This document shows, in pieces, positions 33,178 through 41,185 of a stretch of DNA of 64,000 nt (the first letter of the stretch is position 1; each line of letters opens with the position of its first letter). This DNA comes from Spirochaetia bacterium. Its GTDB lineage: Bacteria; Spirochaetota; Spirochaetia; Treponematales; Breznakiellaceae. Under the pieces are notes generated by a model that had not been told where the DNA came from, ran no database searches, and worked only from the letters and a program-made list of their open reading frames with translations. The stretch covers positions 1 to 64,000 of the forward strand of contig BOAU01000001.1 of assembly GCA_026002025.1 (NCBI GenBank), read 5' to 3'. Made by a program: the position numbers and the translations under genes.

Positions 33178-34283
33178 CAGAGCCCCCCTTCAAATTTTTC
33201 CATGAATTTGATGAGCGCCTGCACCCCGTCAATGGGCATGGCGTTGTAAATACTGGCCCTCATGCCCCCAACCAGCCGGTGGCCCGCCAGATTGATGAGC
33301 CCTTCGGCCGCGGCTTCCTTGACGAAGCGGGTTTCGATGTCCTTGCGCTTGTCCGCATCGGTCTCTTTCGGGATAAAAGGGATATTCATCAAACTGCGGG
33401 CGGATTTTTCCACCGGGGAATGGAAATTCTTGGATTTTTCCAGATATGAATAGAATAGATCCGCCTTTTCCTGATTTCTTTTGGCGATGGCAGGGACGCC
33501 CCCCATATCTTTGAGCCATTCCAGGACCAGGCCGATGATATAGATGCCGTAACAGGGGGGCGTGTTGTACATGGAACCCTCCTCAACGTGGATGTCGTAG
33601 CGGAGCAGCGCCGGGGTCCAGGAGGGCGCATGACCGATAAGGTCATCCCGGATGATCACCACGGTGGTTCCCGCAGGGCCCAGGTTCTTCTGCGCCCCGG
33701 CGTAGAGGAGGCCGAATTTGGAAACCTCCAGGGGCTCCGAAAGAATGCAGCTTGAAATGTCGGCAATGAGTGGGACAGAACCGGTGTCAGGCGCCTTTTC
33801 CCACCTGGTACCCACGATGGTGTTGTTCAGGGTGATGTGATAGTAGGCGTCCCCTGCCTCCGGGGCCGGGGCAAGGGGGATGTAGGTGTAGCTTTTATCC
33901 TTGGAACTGGCCCGGATAGCCACGTCAACGTACTTGGCGGCCTCATCGGCGGCCTTTTTGGCCCAGATGCCGGTGTCGATATAGGCGGCCTTCTTTTTAG
34001 GAGCCCCCTGCTCCACAGCTGCCAGATTGAGGGGGATCATGGAAAACTGGAGACTGGCGCCGCCCTGCAGAAACAGCACTTTGTAATTGGCGGGAATTCC
34101 CATGAGTTCCCGCAGCAGGGCTTCGGTCTTTTCGATGATGGGCTTAAAGTCCTTTGACCGGTGGCTCATCTCCATTACCGACTGGCCCGAGCCGTTGGCA
34201 TCGGTCATTTCCTTGGCCGCCCGCTCCAGTACGGGCAGGGGCAGGGCGGAAGGCCCGGGGGAAAAGTTGTAAACGCGTTTCAT
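33177..34283 (-). CDS. serC: Phosphoserine aminotransferase
   Basis: A 368-residue PLP enzyme, second step of serine synthesis: 3-phosphohydroxypyruvate plus glutamate gives phosphoserine. It begins MKRVYNFSPGPSALPLPVLE. The PLP lysine lies in KFGLLYAGAQKNLGPAGTTV (about 186-205). The start at 34283 is set by AAGGAG 7 bases upstream; 27 further codons upstream are open but lack support. It follows rex by 22 bases and overlaps serA by 1, so rex-serC-serA is one unit. Confidence 0.94.
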   Translation of the reverse strand: MKRVYNFSPGPSALPLPVLERAAKEMTDANGSGQSVMEMSHRSKDFKPIIEKTEALLRELMGIPANYKVLFLQGGASLQFSMIPLNLAAVEQGAPKKKAAYIDTGIWAKKAADEAAKYVDVAIRASSKDKSYTYIPLAPAPEAGDAYYHITLNNTIVGTRWEKAPDTGSVPLIADISSCILSEPLEVSKFGLLYAGAQKNLGPAGTTVVIIRDDLIGHAPSWTPALLRYDIHVEEGSMYNTPPCYGIYIIGLVLEWLKDMGGVPAIAKRNQEKADLFYSYLEKSKNFHSPVEKSARSLMNIPFIPKETDADKRKDIETRFVKEAAAEGLINLAGHRLVGGMRASIYNAMPIDGVQALIKFMEKFEGGL

Positions 34284-34305
34284 GATCATACTCCTTGTTG
34301 TGTAT

Positions 34306-34938
34306 CTATATTGAAGATTGCATGTTGATTGCCAAAGATCGCAGTTCATCCGCCACAAAGACATTCCGCACGGCGATTGCCGGGGGGACCTTCAGGGCCA
34401 CCGGGGCAAAGTTGAGGATACCCCGGATACCGGCGGCGGCAAGCTTTTCCGCGGCGGTCTGGGCGGCATCCGCCGGGACGCAGAGCAGGGCCATCTCAAT
34501 GCCGAAACGGGTTATCACCTCGGCCATCTTGTAGGCCGGGTAGAGGGGCGCCGGGGAATTCAAAATTTCAACCCGGTTCACGTTGGTGTCGAACCCGGCG
34601 GTAAGGTCAAATTCCCCCAGCTCAGAGTCCCGGAAGTTGAGATAAGCCGAACCCAGCCGGCCCAGGCCCACCACGCAGAACTTCCTGCGGCGGTCCAGTT
34701 CCAAAGCCTTCCTGATGGCCGGTACCAGCGTCGCCGGGGCATAGCCGCTGCAGGAACCCATCCCATGGCCGTGGGCCTCATCCCCTCCCAGAAAGGAAAT
34801 GTCCTTACGGATGGTATTACTGGACCAGCCCGTAAGCCCTTCAATCTGGGCGGAGGTAAGGGGCCCGTCCCCGGCACTTTCCAGTATCCGCATAAGGTAG
34901 AGCAGCCGTTCCCGCGCAGGTGGTGATATCTGTTCCAA
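34306..34938 (-). CDS. rex: Redox-sensing transcriptional repressor Rex
   Basis: A 210-residue repressor that leaves DNA when it binds NADH. The N-terminal winged helix (about 1-75) contains SAQIEGLTGWSSNTIRKDIS and is followed by the Rossmann motif VVGLGRLGSAYL (about 88-99). I set the start at TTG 34938. The longer frame from ATG 34998 would run across the promoter and operator, and AGAGG stands 8 bases before the TTG. A Rex-type palindrome lies just upstream, so it is probably autoregulated. Downstream are serC and serA. Confidence 0.87.
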   Translation of the reverse strand: MEQISPPARERLLYLMRILESAGDGPLTSAQIEGLTGWSSNTIRKDISFLGGDEAHGHGMGSCSGYAPATLVPAIRKALELDRRRKFCVVGLGRLGSAYLNFRDSELGEFDLTAGFDTNVNRVEILNSPAPLYPAYKMAEVITRFGIEMALLCVPADAAQTAAEKLAAAGIRGILNFAPVALKVPPAIAVRNVFVADELRSLAINMQSSI

Positions 34939-34949
34939 AAAACCCGCCT

Positions 34950-34998
34950 CTGTGAAATATTTCACAGGTAGAATAGGGGATTTGGAAAATAATGTCAA
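34950..34998 (-). promoter_or_regulatory. rex promoter with Rex operator
   Basis: On the minus strand TTGACA (34998-34993), a 17-base spacer and TATTCT (34975-34970) are followed at once by the perfect palindrome CTGTGAAATATTTCACAG (34967-34950). This matches the known Rex site TTGTGAAATATTTCACAA at 16 of 18 bases. It covers the expected transcription start. Confidence 0.9.
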
Positions 34999-35110
34999 GC
35001 GGGGCGGGGATTTTCATACCAGTTTCCAGCCTATGGCTCCGTGGGTTAACGCAATCCCGAAAAAGCAGCCCGATCAAAATGGTATTATTTTTAAAGAATT
35101 TTCCCCCTCC

Positions 35111-35147
35111 GATGCAAGCAAAACCCCCACCCAGCGCCCTATATAGG
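35111..35147 (-). repeat. 35-base intergenic motif, copy C (inverted, upstream of the Rpn gene)
   Basis: Read on the minus strand it begins CTATATAGGGCGCTGGGTGG and ends GCTTGCATC, with two extra bases relative to copies A and B. The palindrome CCCTATATAGGG is complete here. Confidence 0.75.
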
Positions 35148-35181
35148 GTAAACCGCAGCAGCGGTTTAAACCGGAGGTTTT

Positions 35182-36117
35182 ATGAGCAAGATCAAGTTTT
35201 CTTACGACGATGACATCATCAACCCCTGCTGGGACAATGTCTTCAAATCCGTGTTTACCCGTGACACTGCCCCCTCACGGGGCGCTCTGCGGCAGGTGAT
35301 CTCGGCCTATATCGGCCGGCCCGTGGAACTGCTCACCGTCACCGCCAACGAGCCCCCGCCCACCAGCCTGCGGGACCGCCAAATCCGCTTCGATATCGCC
35401 GTCAAGTTCAACAACGGGCAGTTGGGAAACGTGGAGATGACCACCAACCCCAAAACCTGGGAATTCCAGCGGCTGGAATACCATGTGTGCAAACTCTTTG
35501 CCGGTCAGGACATCCGGGGGGACGATAAAAGCTACAGGGATTTACAGCGTACTTACCAAATATCCCTGCTGAATGAGTCCCTGTTCAAGCAGGATGATGC
35601 GCTGATCCATCGGTTTGAGTATTACGATCAGGAGCATAACTTGTCCCTGGGGGGCAAGACCACTATAATAACGGTAGAAATAGAGAAGGCGGAGCGGATC
35701 GTGGCGAAGCCGATAGTGGAGATGAGCAGTGCGGAGCGGTGGGCGGTATTTTTCCGGTATATAACGCAGCCCCGGCAGCGGGAACTGGTAAACGAGCTGG
35801 TGGCGTGTGAGGAAGGGATAGAAATGGCAAGTGAAGTATTATTGACGGTAAGCCGTGACGAAGTTGAGCGTGCAATGCTGGACCATGAGTACAAGAACGC
35901 GCTGGACATGCAGAGCCTATTGGTAGAGGCCAAACGGGAAGGATTAGCAGAGGGTAAGGCGGAAGGCAAGGTGGAAGGTCTGGCGGAGGGCAAGATGGAA
36001 GGTCTGGCGGAAGGCGAAAACAAGGTTTTGGAGCTTATGGAGCAAGGATACACCTCAGAACAGATTAGAGCAGAATTATCCTCATCCGGCGAGGAAGAAA
36101 ACCGCCATGGCAAGTGA
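35182..36117 (+). CDS. Rpn-family recombination-promoting nuclease
   Basis: A 311-residue PD-(D/E)XK transposase-like protein. It starts MSKIKFSYDDDIINPCWDNV; the fold core runs DRQIRFDIAVKFNNG, then NVEMTTNPK and the helix WEFQRLEYHVCKLFA. The C-terminal third is a charged helix with KREGLAEGKAEGKVEGLAEG (about 252-271) and further EGL/EGK repeats. Rpn proteins are thought to promote RecA-independent horizontal transfer. In VEMTT the usual Glu-x-Gln/Lys pair is altered (E-M-T), so activity is uncertain. GGAGGTTTT precedes the ATG. The 3' end is tandemly duplicated downstream. Confidence 0.85.
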   Translation: MSKIKFSYDDDIINPCWDNVFKSVFTRDTAPSRGALRQVISAYIGRPVELLTVTANEPPPTSLRDRQIRFDIAVKFNNGQLGNVEMTTNPKTWEFQRLEYHVCKLFAGQDIRGDDKSYRDLQRTYQISLLNESLFKQDDALIHRFEYYDQEHNLSLGGKTTIITVEIEKAERIVAKPIVEMSSAERWAVFFRYITQPRQRELVNELVACEEGIEMASEVLLTVSRDEVERAMLDHEYKNALDMQSLLVEAKREGLAEGKAEGKVEGLAEGKMEGLAEGENKVLELMEQGYTSEQIRAELSSSGEEENRHGK

Positions 36118-36352
36118 ACCCTTATTAACGGTAAGCCGTGACGAAGTTGAGCGTGCAATGCTGGACCATGAGTACAAGAACGCGCTGGACATGCAGAGCC
36201 TATTGGTGGAGGCCAAACGGGAAGGACTGGCGGAGGGCTGGGCGGAAGGCGAAAACAAGGTTTTGGAGCTTATGGAGCAAGGATACACCTCGGAACAGAT
36301 TAGAGCAGAATTATCCTCATCCAGCGAGGAAGAAAACCGCCATGGCAAGTGA
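36107..36352 (+). pseudogene. Tandem duplicate of the Rpn gene's C-terminal part
   Basis: This 81-codon ORF repeats the last part of the Rpn protein (LLTVSRDEVERAMLDHEYKN and the GLAEG tail) almost exactly. Its ATG lies inside ATGGCAAGTGA, which also holds the stop of the previous unit. A third unit begins at 36342 with the same 31 bases and is then cut off by the ACCACGGACC-type repeat. The unit length, 235 bases, is not a multiple of three. It may be translated by coupling or be a remnant. Confidence 0.75.
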
Positions 36353-36372
36353 ACCCTTATTAACGGTAAGCC

Positions 36373-36475
36373 GACCGCACGGACAAAAGAGGAAAATTGG
36401 GTCCGTGAGGGTCAGTGTGGAAGAGCCCGCTTACGCGGGGGAGGCCAGTAGGCGGCTTCGTGGTTGAATCTGGAC
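36373..36475. repeat. ACCACGGACC-type inverted-repeat element, partial
   Basis: ACCGCACGGACAAAAGAGG faces GGGTCCGTGAGGGTCAGTGTGG. Then come a CCCGC-TTAC-GCGGG hairpin and GGCCAGTAGGCGGCTTCGTGG. The last carries an inverted form of the GCCGCCTACTGGCGGC insert also seen at 41896 and 45915. Confidence 0.6.
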
Positions 36476-36480
36476 CTGGT

Positions 36481-36996
36481 TTACTTAAAAATATCGTCTA
36501 TTACCTTGGCCAGGCCCTGTTCCAGCCGGGCTTTAAGCTCCTGCCTGAGGCCGGGAGGCGCGGCTTCAGGGTCGGTTTCAGGGGCGGCACCCTCAAGGAG
36601 CCCGGCAATCCGCTTGGTATGCTCCGCCGGAGGGGGCTCGCTGAGGGGGTTTATCTTAATGCCCTGTAATTCCAGCAGTATATTCAGTTGTTTGATCACA
36701 TAGTCCTGAAATGAGGGGTCCAGGGTTTTAAAAATCGAGACTACCTGGGTCAGTTTGAAGTCCTCAACCTGGTCGAACATGGAGCCCGTCCCGGTTTTGA
36801 GCCAGGTTTCGTTCACCCCAAAGGTCATGGAAATTATTTTGAGGATGCGATCATTGATCCGGCGAATGCCCATCTCTATGGAAGCCATATAGCCCTTTGA
36901 TATTTTTATCTTTTCCGCAAACTTTACCTGGGAAAGGGCCAGGGTGTGCCGGGCTTCCACTACACGCTGAATTATTTTTAAATCATCCTCGGTCAT
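36481..36996 (-). CDS. XRE-family helix-turn-helix regulator
   Basis: A 171-residue protein. The HTH domain (about 5-65) is ARHTLALSQVKFAEKIKISK, then GYMASIEMGIRRINDRILKI, a phage-repressor-like layout. A helical middle follows, then a proline/glutamate-rich linker (about 115-145) and a final amphipathic helix (RQELKARLEQGLAKVIDDIF). It probably regulates the divergent region at 37.1 kb. A TACTACTAAGTA sequence lies just upstream of the ATG and could be an operator; this is weak. The targets are unknown. Confidence 0.8.
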   Translation of the reverse strand: MTEDDLKIIQRVVEARHTLALSQVKFAEKIKISKGYMASIEMGIRRINDRILKIISMTFGVNETWLKTGTGSMFDQVEDFKLTQVVSIFKTLDPSFQDYVIKQLNILLELQGIKINPLSEPPPAEHTKRIAGLLEGAAPETDPEAAPPGLRQELKARLEQGLAKVIDDIFK

Positions 36997-37102
36997 GTAA
37001 AACCCCTACTTAGTAGTACATTTTATCAAAAAATACGCCCACTATGCAAACAAAAAAATCAAAAAATTTTGAAAAAAAAGCTAAAGTTTTTCATATTTGT
37101 AC

Positions 37103-37131
37103 TTGACAACACCCCCAATGTTAAGTATTAT
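37103..37131 (+). promoter_or_regulatory. Promoter of the small ORF at 37153
   Basis: TTGACA (37103-37108), a 17-base spacer and TATTAT (37126-37131), about 20 bases before the ATG of the 65-residue ORF. The region between it and the divergent XRE gene is AT-rich. Confidence 0.65.
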
Positions 37132-37152
37132 CACACCCAATGAAGGTAATTT

Positions 37153-37350
37153 ATGACTGAACAAGAAAAAATTGTTTATTTATCCGAAAATTTCAATTTT
37201 TTGGATAAGGCCGGTAAGGAATACCTCAAGAATGTGTCCATCCAGCTTTTTTTCGTTCAGCACCCCATTGCACCGCCCGTGTTACGGAAAAAATGGAACT
37301 CCGTGAAGATTGACCTTCCGCAGGACAAAATTCCCGGCGCTATGGACTGA
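37153..37350 (+). CDS. Small hypothetical protein
   Basis: A 65-residue ORF starting MTEQEKIVYLSENFNFLDKA, with GAAGGT upstream and a good promoter. The first 38 residues (KEYLKNVSIQLFFVQ) resemble the C-terminal helical tail of some XRE-type regulators. The rest, with IAPPVLRKKWNSVKIDLP, is unlike anything I recognise. It diverges from the XRE gene, which may control it. It might be a truncated regulator. Confidence 0.45.
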   Translation: MTEQEKIVYLSENFNFLDKAGKEYLKNVSIQLFFVQHPIAPPVLRKKWNSVKIDLPQDKIPGAMD

Positions 37351-37448
37351 ATTTGGCTTTATCCGGGCCGTGTTACGGTACCGGTGAGTGTGTAACGGGC
37401 GTATGTTCGGTGCACGAATATATCTGGAACTCTATAAAGGAGAGTTTT

Positions 37449-38513
37449 ATGAAAAAAAGGCGTTTAGCGGGGTTATTAACCTCCTTATTGCCGGGTGCAC
37501 TGATTCTCAGTGTATTGCTTATCGGGATTAGCGGCTGTTCAGACAGCCCGCCGAGCGACGAAAGTCAGATCCTGTCGTTCAAGGTGGTCAAAGAAGACCT
37601 GTCCTGGACTGGTGAGGCTATCGGAACCGACGTAAACATTGTGGTCCAGGTTGGCGTTGACGTTGATCTCGCCCATGTTAAAACGGACATTCAGGTTTCT
37701 CCGGGTGCGAGCATCTCCCCCAGTGCAGATCTGGTGCAGGATTTCAGCGCGGGACCCATTGATTATGTGGTAACCGCGGAAGACGGAACAACAAAGACCA
37801 CCTATGTTGTATCGGTTAAAAAGGACGCAGAGCTGGCAGACCTGGAAATAACTACGCCGGCAACCAAGACGGTATACAATGTAAATGAAAAGCTTGATTT
37901 GTCCGGCCTTGAACTGACAGGAACCTGGGCTGATGAGACTACTCAAATTATCGAGAACTATACCGTGAGCCCGGTGGATATGACCACCGTGGGAAGGAAA
38001 ACGGTAAGACTTACCGCCAACAAAAAGAGCGTGAGCTTTGACATTGATGTTATTGGCCCCAATGACATCCGTATCAGTTTCCCCAATGGCCTCAGTGACC
38101 TTGATCCGTACGTCTATAATCTTGATCCGTTGGCTAGAACAAATTATGGGGTAGATTTTGTGCTTTCCGTACACGATGTAAATTCCCCCATTGTTAGTGC
38201 AAAGCCGTATCCCCGTGAACGGAACATCAGCGTAGCCACCGCGGCTGAGGCTGGCACTATTACCTGGAAGGTTGACGGTAAAGAGTACTCTGGTTATCCC
38301 TATGCCAATGATGCCACCGATGGCGGCACTGGTGAACTGGACTATACGGACAATGATGATTATCTTGACACCGATAGAGATGCAGGAAACCGAAACATCA
38401 TTACCATCAAGGCTGAAGATTACTCTTACAATGTGACCCACATCCTGAGCTTTACCGGGAAAATAAACGGGGTTTTCTATTCAAAAAATATAACCTTCAA
38501 GGTTATATTCTAA
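37449..38513 (+). CDS. Lipoprotein with Ig-like/DUF5018-type repeats
   Basis: I start it at 37449 (MKKRRLAGLL), fixed by AAAGGAGAG just upstream; 32 earlier codons are spurious. It has 354 residues. The signal peptide ends in the lipobox GISGC (Cys at about 26). A DUF5018-like beta domain (ILSFKVVKED, then DYVVTAEDGTTKTTYVVSVK) is followed by a bacterial Ig-like domain (YNVNEKLDLSGLELTGTW, then TTVGRKTVRLT) and a third beta-rich part. It is probably surface-exposed. The next gene lies 12 bases away and is also a lipoprotein, so the two are co-expressed. Confidence 0.8.
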   Translation: MKKRRLAGLLTSLLPGALILSVLLIGISGCSDSPPSDESQILSFKVVKEDLSWTGEAIGTDVNIVVQVGVDVDLAHVKTDIQVSPGASISPSADLVQDFSAGPIDYVVTAEDGTTKTTYVVSVKKDAELADLEITTPATKTVYNVNEKLDLSGLELTGTWADETTQIIENYTVSPVDMTTVGRKTVRLTANKKSVSFDIDVIGPNDIRISFPNGLSDLDPYVYNLDPLARTNYGVDFVLSVHDVNSPIVSAKPYPRERNISVATAAEAGTITWKVDGKEYSGYPYANDATDGGTGELDYTDNDDYLDTDRDAGNRNIITIKAEDYSYNVTHILSFTGKINGVFYSKNITFKVIF

Positions 38514-38525
38514 AGGAGCGGAAAG

Positions 38526-40886
38526 ATGAAGAAAAAATTATCGATTTTTAGCGCCCTTGCGCTTATTGGTTTGCTGCTTATGGCCGGCTGTTCTAATCTT
38601 TTAGAACAAGACCTGTCAGGCGGCAAAGATGAAAATATTCCCCTGGGAACCGGGTCCGTACAGGTTCAGATTGGCGGCGCGGATACCGCGCGGAACCTTG
38701 CCCCTGCGACGCCTGGTTTTACTGAATATGAATTCAGTTTTACTGCAAGCGGCGCTTACCTCAACCCCGCAGACGGTACTTGGACTCCGCATCCAACTGA
38801 ATTTTTGGTTACGTATAATACAATCGGCAATACAACCTTTGATCTGCCGCCGGACACTTACAGCCTGGTTGTCACCGGCTTTACCGGTGCCCGGCCGGAT
38901 CTCAAGCCGATTGCCAAAAACGTTCCGGTGACGGTAACGGTAGTCGAAGGCAAAAAGCAGATCGTAAATGTCGTATTGAGCGAAAGCGCCGATCCGACCG
39001 CCAAGGGAACCTTTACCTATGACATAAAGTTCCCCCAAACTTTTACCGGCCTTTATTCTACTAATGGCATTACCGGTAGCAGCAGCCCCTATTACAAGAG
39101 CGCAAAGCTCAGCCTGACACCCCAGGCCTCCTCCACCAATAAAGGTAACGTTTACATTGCCGACCTGCTGGATAAGGATGTAACAACCGAAGGCAGCAAC
39201 TACAAGTACCTCAAGTCCATCGACCTGCCCTCCGGGCTGTACGAAATGGAGCTTGCGCTGGAAACCTGGGTCACCATTACCCCGGCCGGGGAGACTACCC
39301 CGCCCCAGCCCCAGAGAGTGTACCGCTTCGAATATGTGTATATTTTCCCCGGCCAGACAACCAATGCGCCATACACATTTGCCCAGGTTGATTTTGATTC
39401 CTATGTGCATCTGGCGGTAAAGGCCAACATTTGGGGTACTCAGGCTGGTAATTATACCCCCGGTGATTTGTACATCAATTCCTATAACTGGGATGATAGT
39501 ATCGGCGGCCAGAAAGCTGATACGGTAGTTATCCCCTACCAGACCTCCTGGGGCGGTTGGGATGTTGTATTGCCCTCACGCTTCATAGCCCAGAATCTTA
39601 CAACCATCGACTTCCGGTTTAAGGCGAATAAGACGACTGGCGGTAGTGGTTATCTCTACAGCCTTTGGCAGCGGTATACGATCCAGCCTGAACACTTGCA
39701 GGAAGATGTTATTCAGAATGGTGTCGGCGGTACCAGTGAACAGAATTATGTTTCCAGCAAGGTTCCCAATCTGTATATTTCCATCAACGAGATTTCTATT
39801 GAAAACGAACCCAACGGGAACATTTTTGCCGTAAGGAACGACAAAATCGCCAACATTCTGGCTAACTCCATCACCGATGGCGAGACCACAGACGCGGTTT
39901 ACGGCGCCCCGGTCGAAGCCTATGTCCAGGTGGATCCGTACAGCGGATATATCAGCAATACACTTGGGTTCTATGAGACGTCCTTAGACAGCCCTGTTAA
40001 TAATGGAAACGGTGGTTTTTATCTTAAGGATGTAGCTACCGGGAACTATGGCACTGGGCCTGGTGGGACTGTAAAACTGGACTCTGCGGTACTCAGACGA
40101 GGTACTAATGCTGCTATTGAACTGCTGCACACCTATGGTTTTGATACCTCCAACCAGGTCTATAGCTTCAGCAATTCTATAACTGATTACGTCTATACTG
40201 TTAATGACAGCTCTATTTACAGTACTACGTATGAGGATTCCGAAATAAGGGCAGCAATCTACACCTTACAGGGAACGGCAAGAATAGCAGGCGCTACCGG
40301 ATCGCCTTATGCCTTGACCGATGTAACGGTTACTGGTCCTACTGGTACTGGTAGAGTCGCGACGATTAATACCCCAACCACAATGGATTGGTCTACGACT
40401 GCACGTACTGACGAGAGAGTAGTCAATAGTGCGCTATCGGTTAGCATTAACCGGACGTGGACTAGAGATGGTAGTTCGCACGGTGAACAAATAACGGAAA
40501 ACCAAATCTCCAATCCCAATGTCACTGCCTTGGCGCAAAATAAGGCATCAAACACTTACCCGTCTAACACGCTCTACCGGATTACCCGCGGTGCAGTAGC
40601 AGGTGGTGGTGGGACTATTTTGATAAGTGCAAACAATGGCGGGAATTATGGTACTGCAGGTGACGTGTTCAAGTTTGCTGGCACTGGTAATGTATACATA
40701 CAGGTAGTTCCAACCTCTCCAGGCACGTCATATTCCACCAGAACCATAACGGCTACCGGAACATTCTCTACTAATTCTGGCTCCGCCTTCAACGGTTCAA
40801 GCGGTACCTTTGGGCCTTGGACTTTCAATCCAACAAGTTTGGGGGATGGTTATGTTATCACTGTTAGTGGGAATTTAACCAACTAA
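38526..40886 (+). CDS. Large beta-rich lipoprotein
   Basis: A 786-residue exported protein with the lipobox LLMAGC (Cys at about 22). The sequence is dominated by Thr, Gly, Ser, Asn and aromatic residues, suggesting repeated beta-sandwich domains, with no catalytic motif. N-terminal segments (GSVQVQIGGADTARN, then FTASGAYLNPADGTW) recall spirochaete surface lipoproteins. Its partner is the lipoprotein 12 bases upstream. AAAGGAGCGG precedes the ATG. A terminator follows. A role in surface binding or host interaction is only a guess. Confidence 0.75.
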   Translation: MKKKLSIFSALALIGLLLMAGCSNLLEQDLSGGKDENIPLGTGSVQVQIGGADTARNLAPATPGFTEYEFSFTASGAYLNPADGTWTPHPTEFLVTYNTIGNTTFDLPPDTYSLVVTGFTGARPDLKPIAKNVPVTVTVVEGKKQIVNVVLSESADPTAKGTFTYDIKFPQTFTGLYSTNGITGSSSPYYKSAKLSLTPQASSTNKGNVYIADLLDKDVTTEGSNYKYLKSIDLPSGLYEMELALETWVTITPAGETTPPQPQRVYRFEYVYIFPGQTTNAPYTFAQVDFDSYVHLAVKANIWGTQAGNYTPGDLYINSYNWDDSIGGQKADTVVIPYQTSWGGWDVVLPSRFIAQNLTTIDFRFKANKTTGGSGYLYSLWQRYTIQPEHLQEDVIQNGVGGTSEQNYVSSKVPNLYISINEISIENEPNGNIFAVRNDKIANILANSITDGETTDAVYGAPVEAYVQVDPYSGYISNTLGFYETSLDSPVNNGNGGFYLKDVATGNYGTGPGGTVKLDSAVLRRGTNAAIELLHTYGFDTSNQVYSFSNSITDYVYTVNDSSIYSTTYEDSEIRAAIYTLQGTARIAGATGSPYALTDVTVTGPTGTGRVATINTPTTMDWSTTARTDERVVNSALSVSINRTWTRDGSSHGEQITENQISNPNVTALAQNKASNTYPSNTLYRITRGAVAGGGGTILISANNGGNYGTAGDVFKFAGTGNVYIQVVPTSPGTSYSTRTITATGTFSTNSGSAFNGSSGTFGPWTFNPTSLGDGYVITVSGNLTN

Positions 40887-40957
40887 CCTAATCAGGGTCC
40901 TTCACCCCGTGTGAAAGACCCTGCCTGCGGGCCTTTGGTCCGTTTGGCAGAAAACCG

Positions 40958-40994
40958 GACCGTATCCGCTTCCGGGCGGGTACGGTCTTTTTTT
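40958..40994 (+). terminator. Intrinsic terminator after the lipoprotein operon
   Basis: GACCGTATCCGC, a 6-base loop and GCGGGTACGGTC (one G-T pair) are followed by seven Ts. Confidence 0.88.
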
Positions 40995-41161
40995 AAACAC
41001 GGACCCTCACGGACCTTCACGGACAAAGAAATTAATTAACCACGAACCACACGAACCACACCAAAAAGATTATTTAGTTCGTGTTGTTTGTGTGGTTCGT
41101 GGTTAAATTCTTCATGGATCTTCATGTCCGTGAGGTCGGTGTGGTCCGTGGTTAAATTCTT
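40995..41161. repeat. Nested inverted-repeat elements (ACCACGGACC family)
   Basis: An outer pair (ACACGGACCCTCACGG on the left, GTGTGGTCCGTGGTTAAATT on the right) encloses an inner, near-complete palindromic unit at about 41030-41112. The inner unit uses the variant ACCACGAACCACAC / GTGTGGTTCGTGGTTAAATT. It looks like one miniature element inserted into another. Confidence 0.8.
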
Positions 41162-41185
41162 AATGCAGTTGCCCTATCCCCATTC

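Noticed and set aside
37353..37448. Upstream start of the lipoprotein at 37449
   Set aside because: It would bury the signal peptide 32 residues inside the protein; AAAGGAGAG and the lipobox position support 37449.
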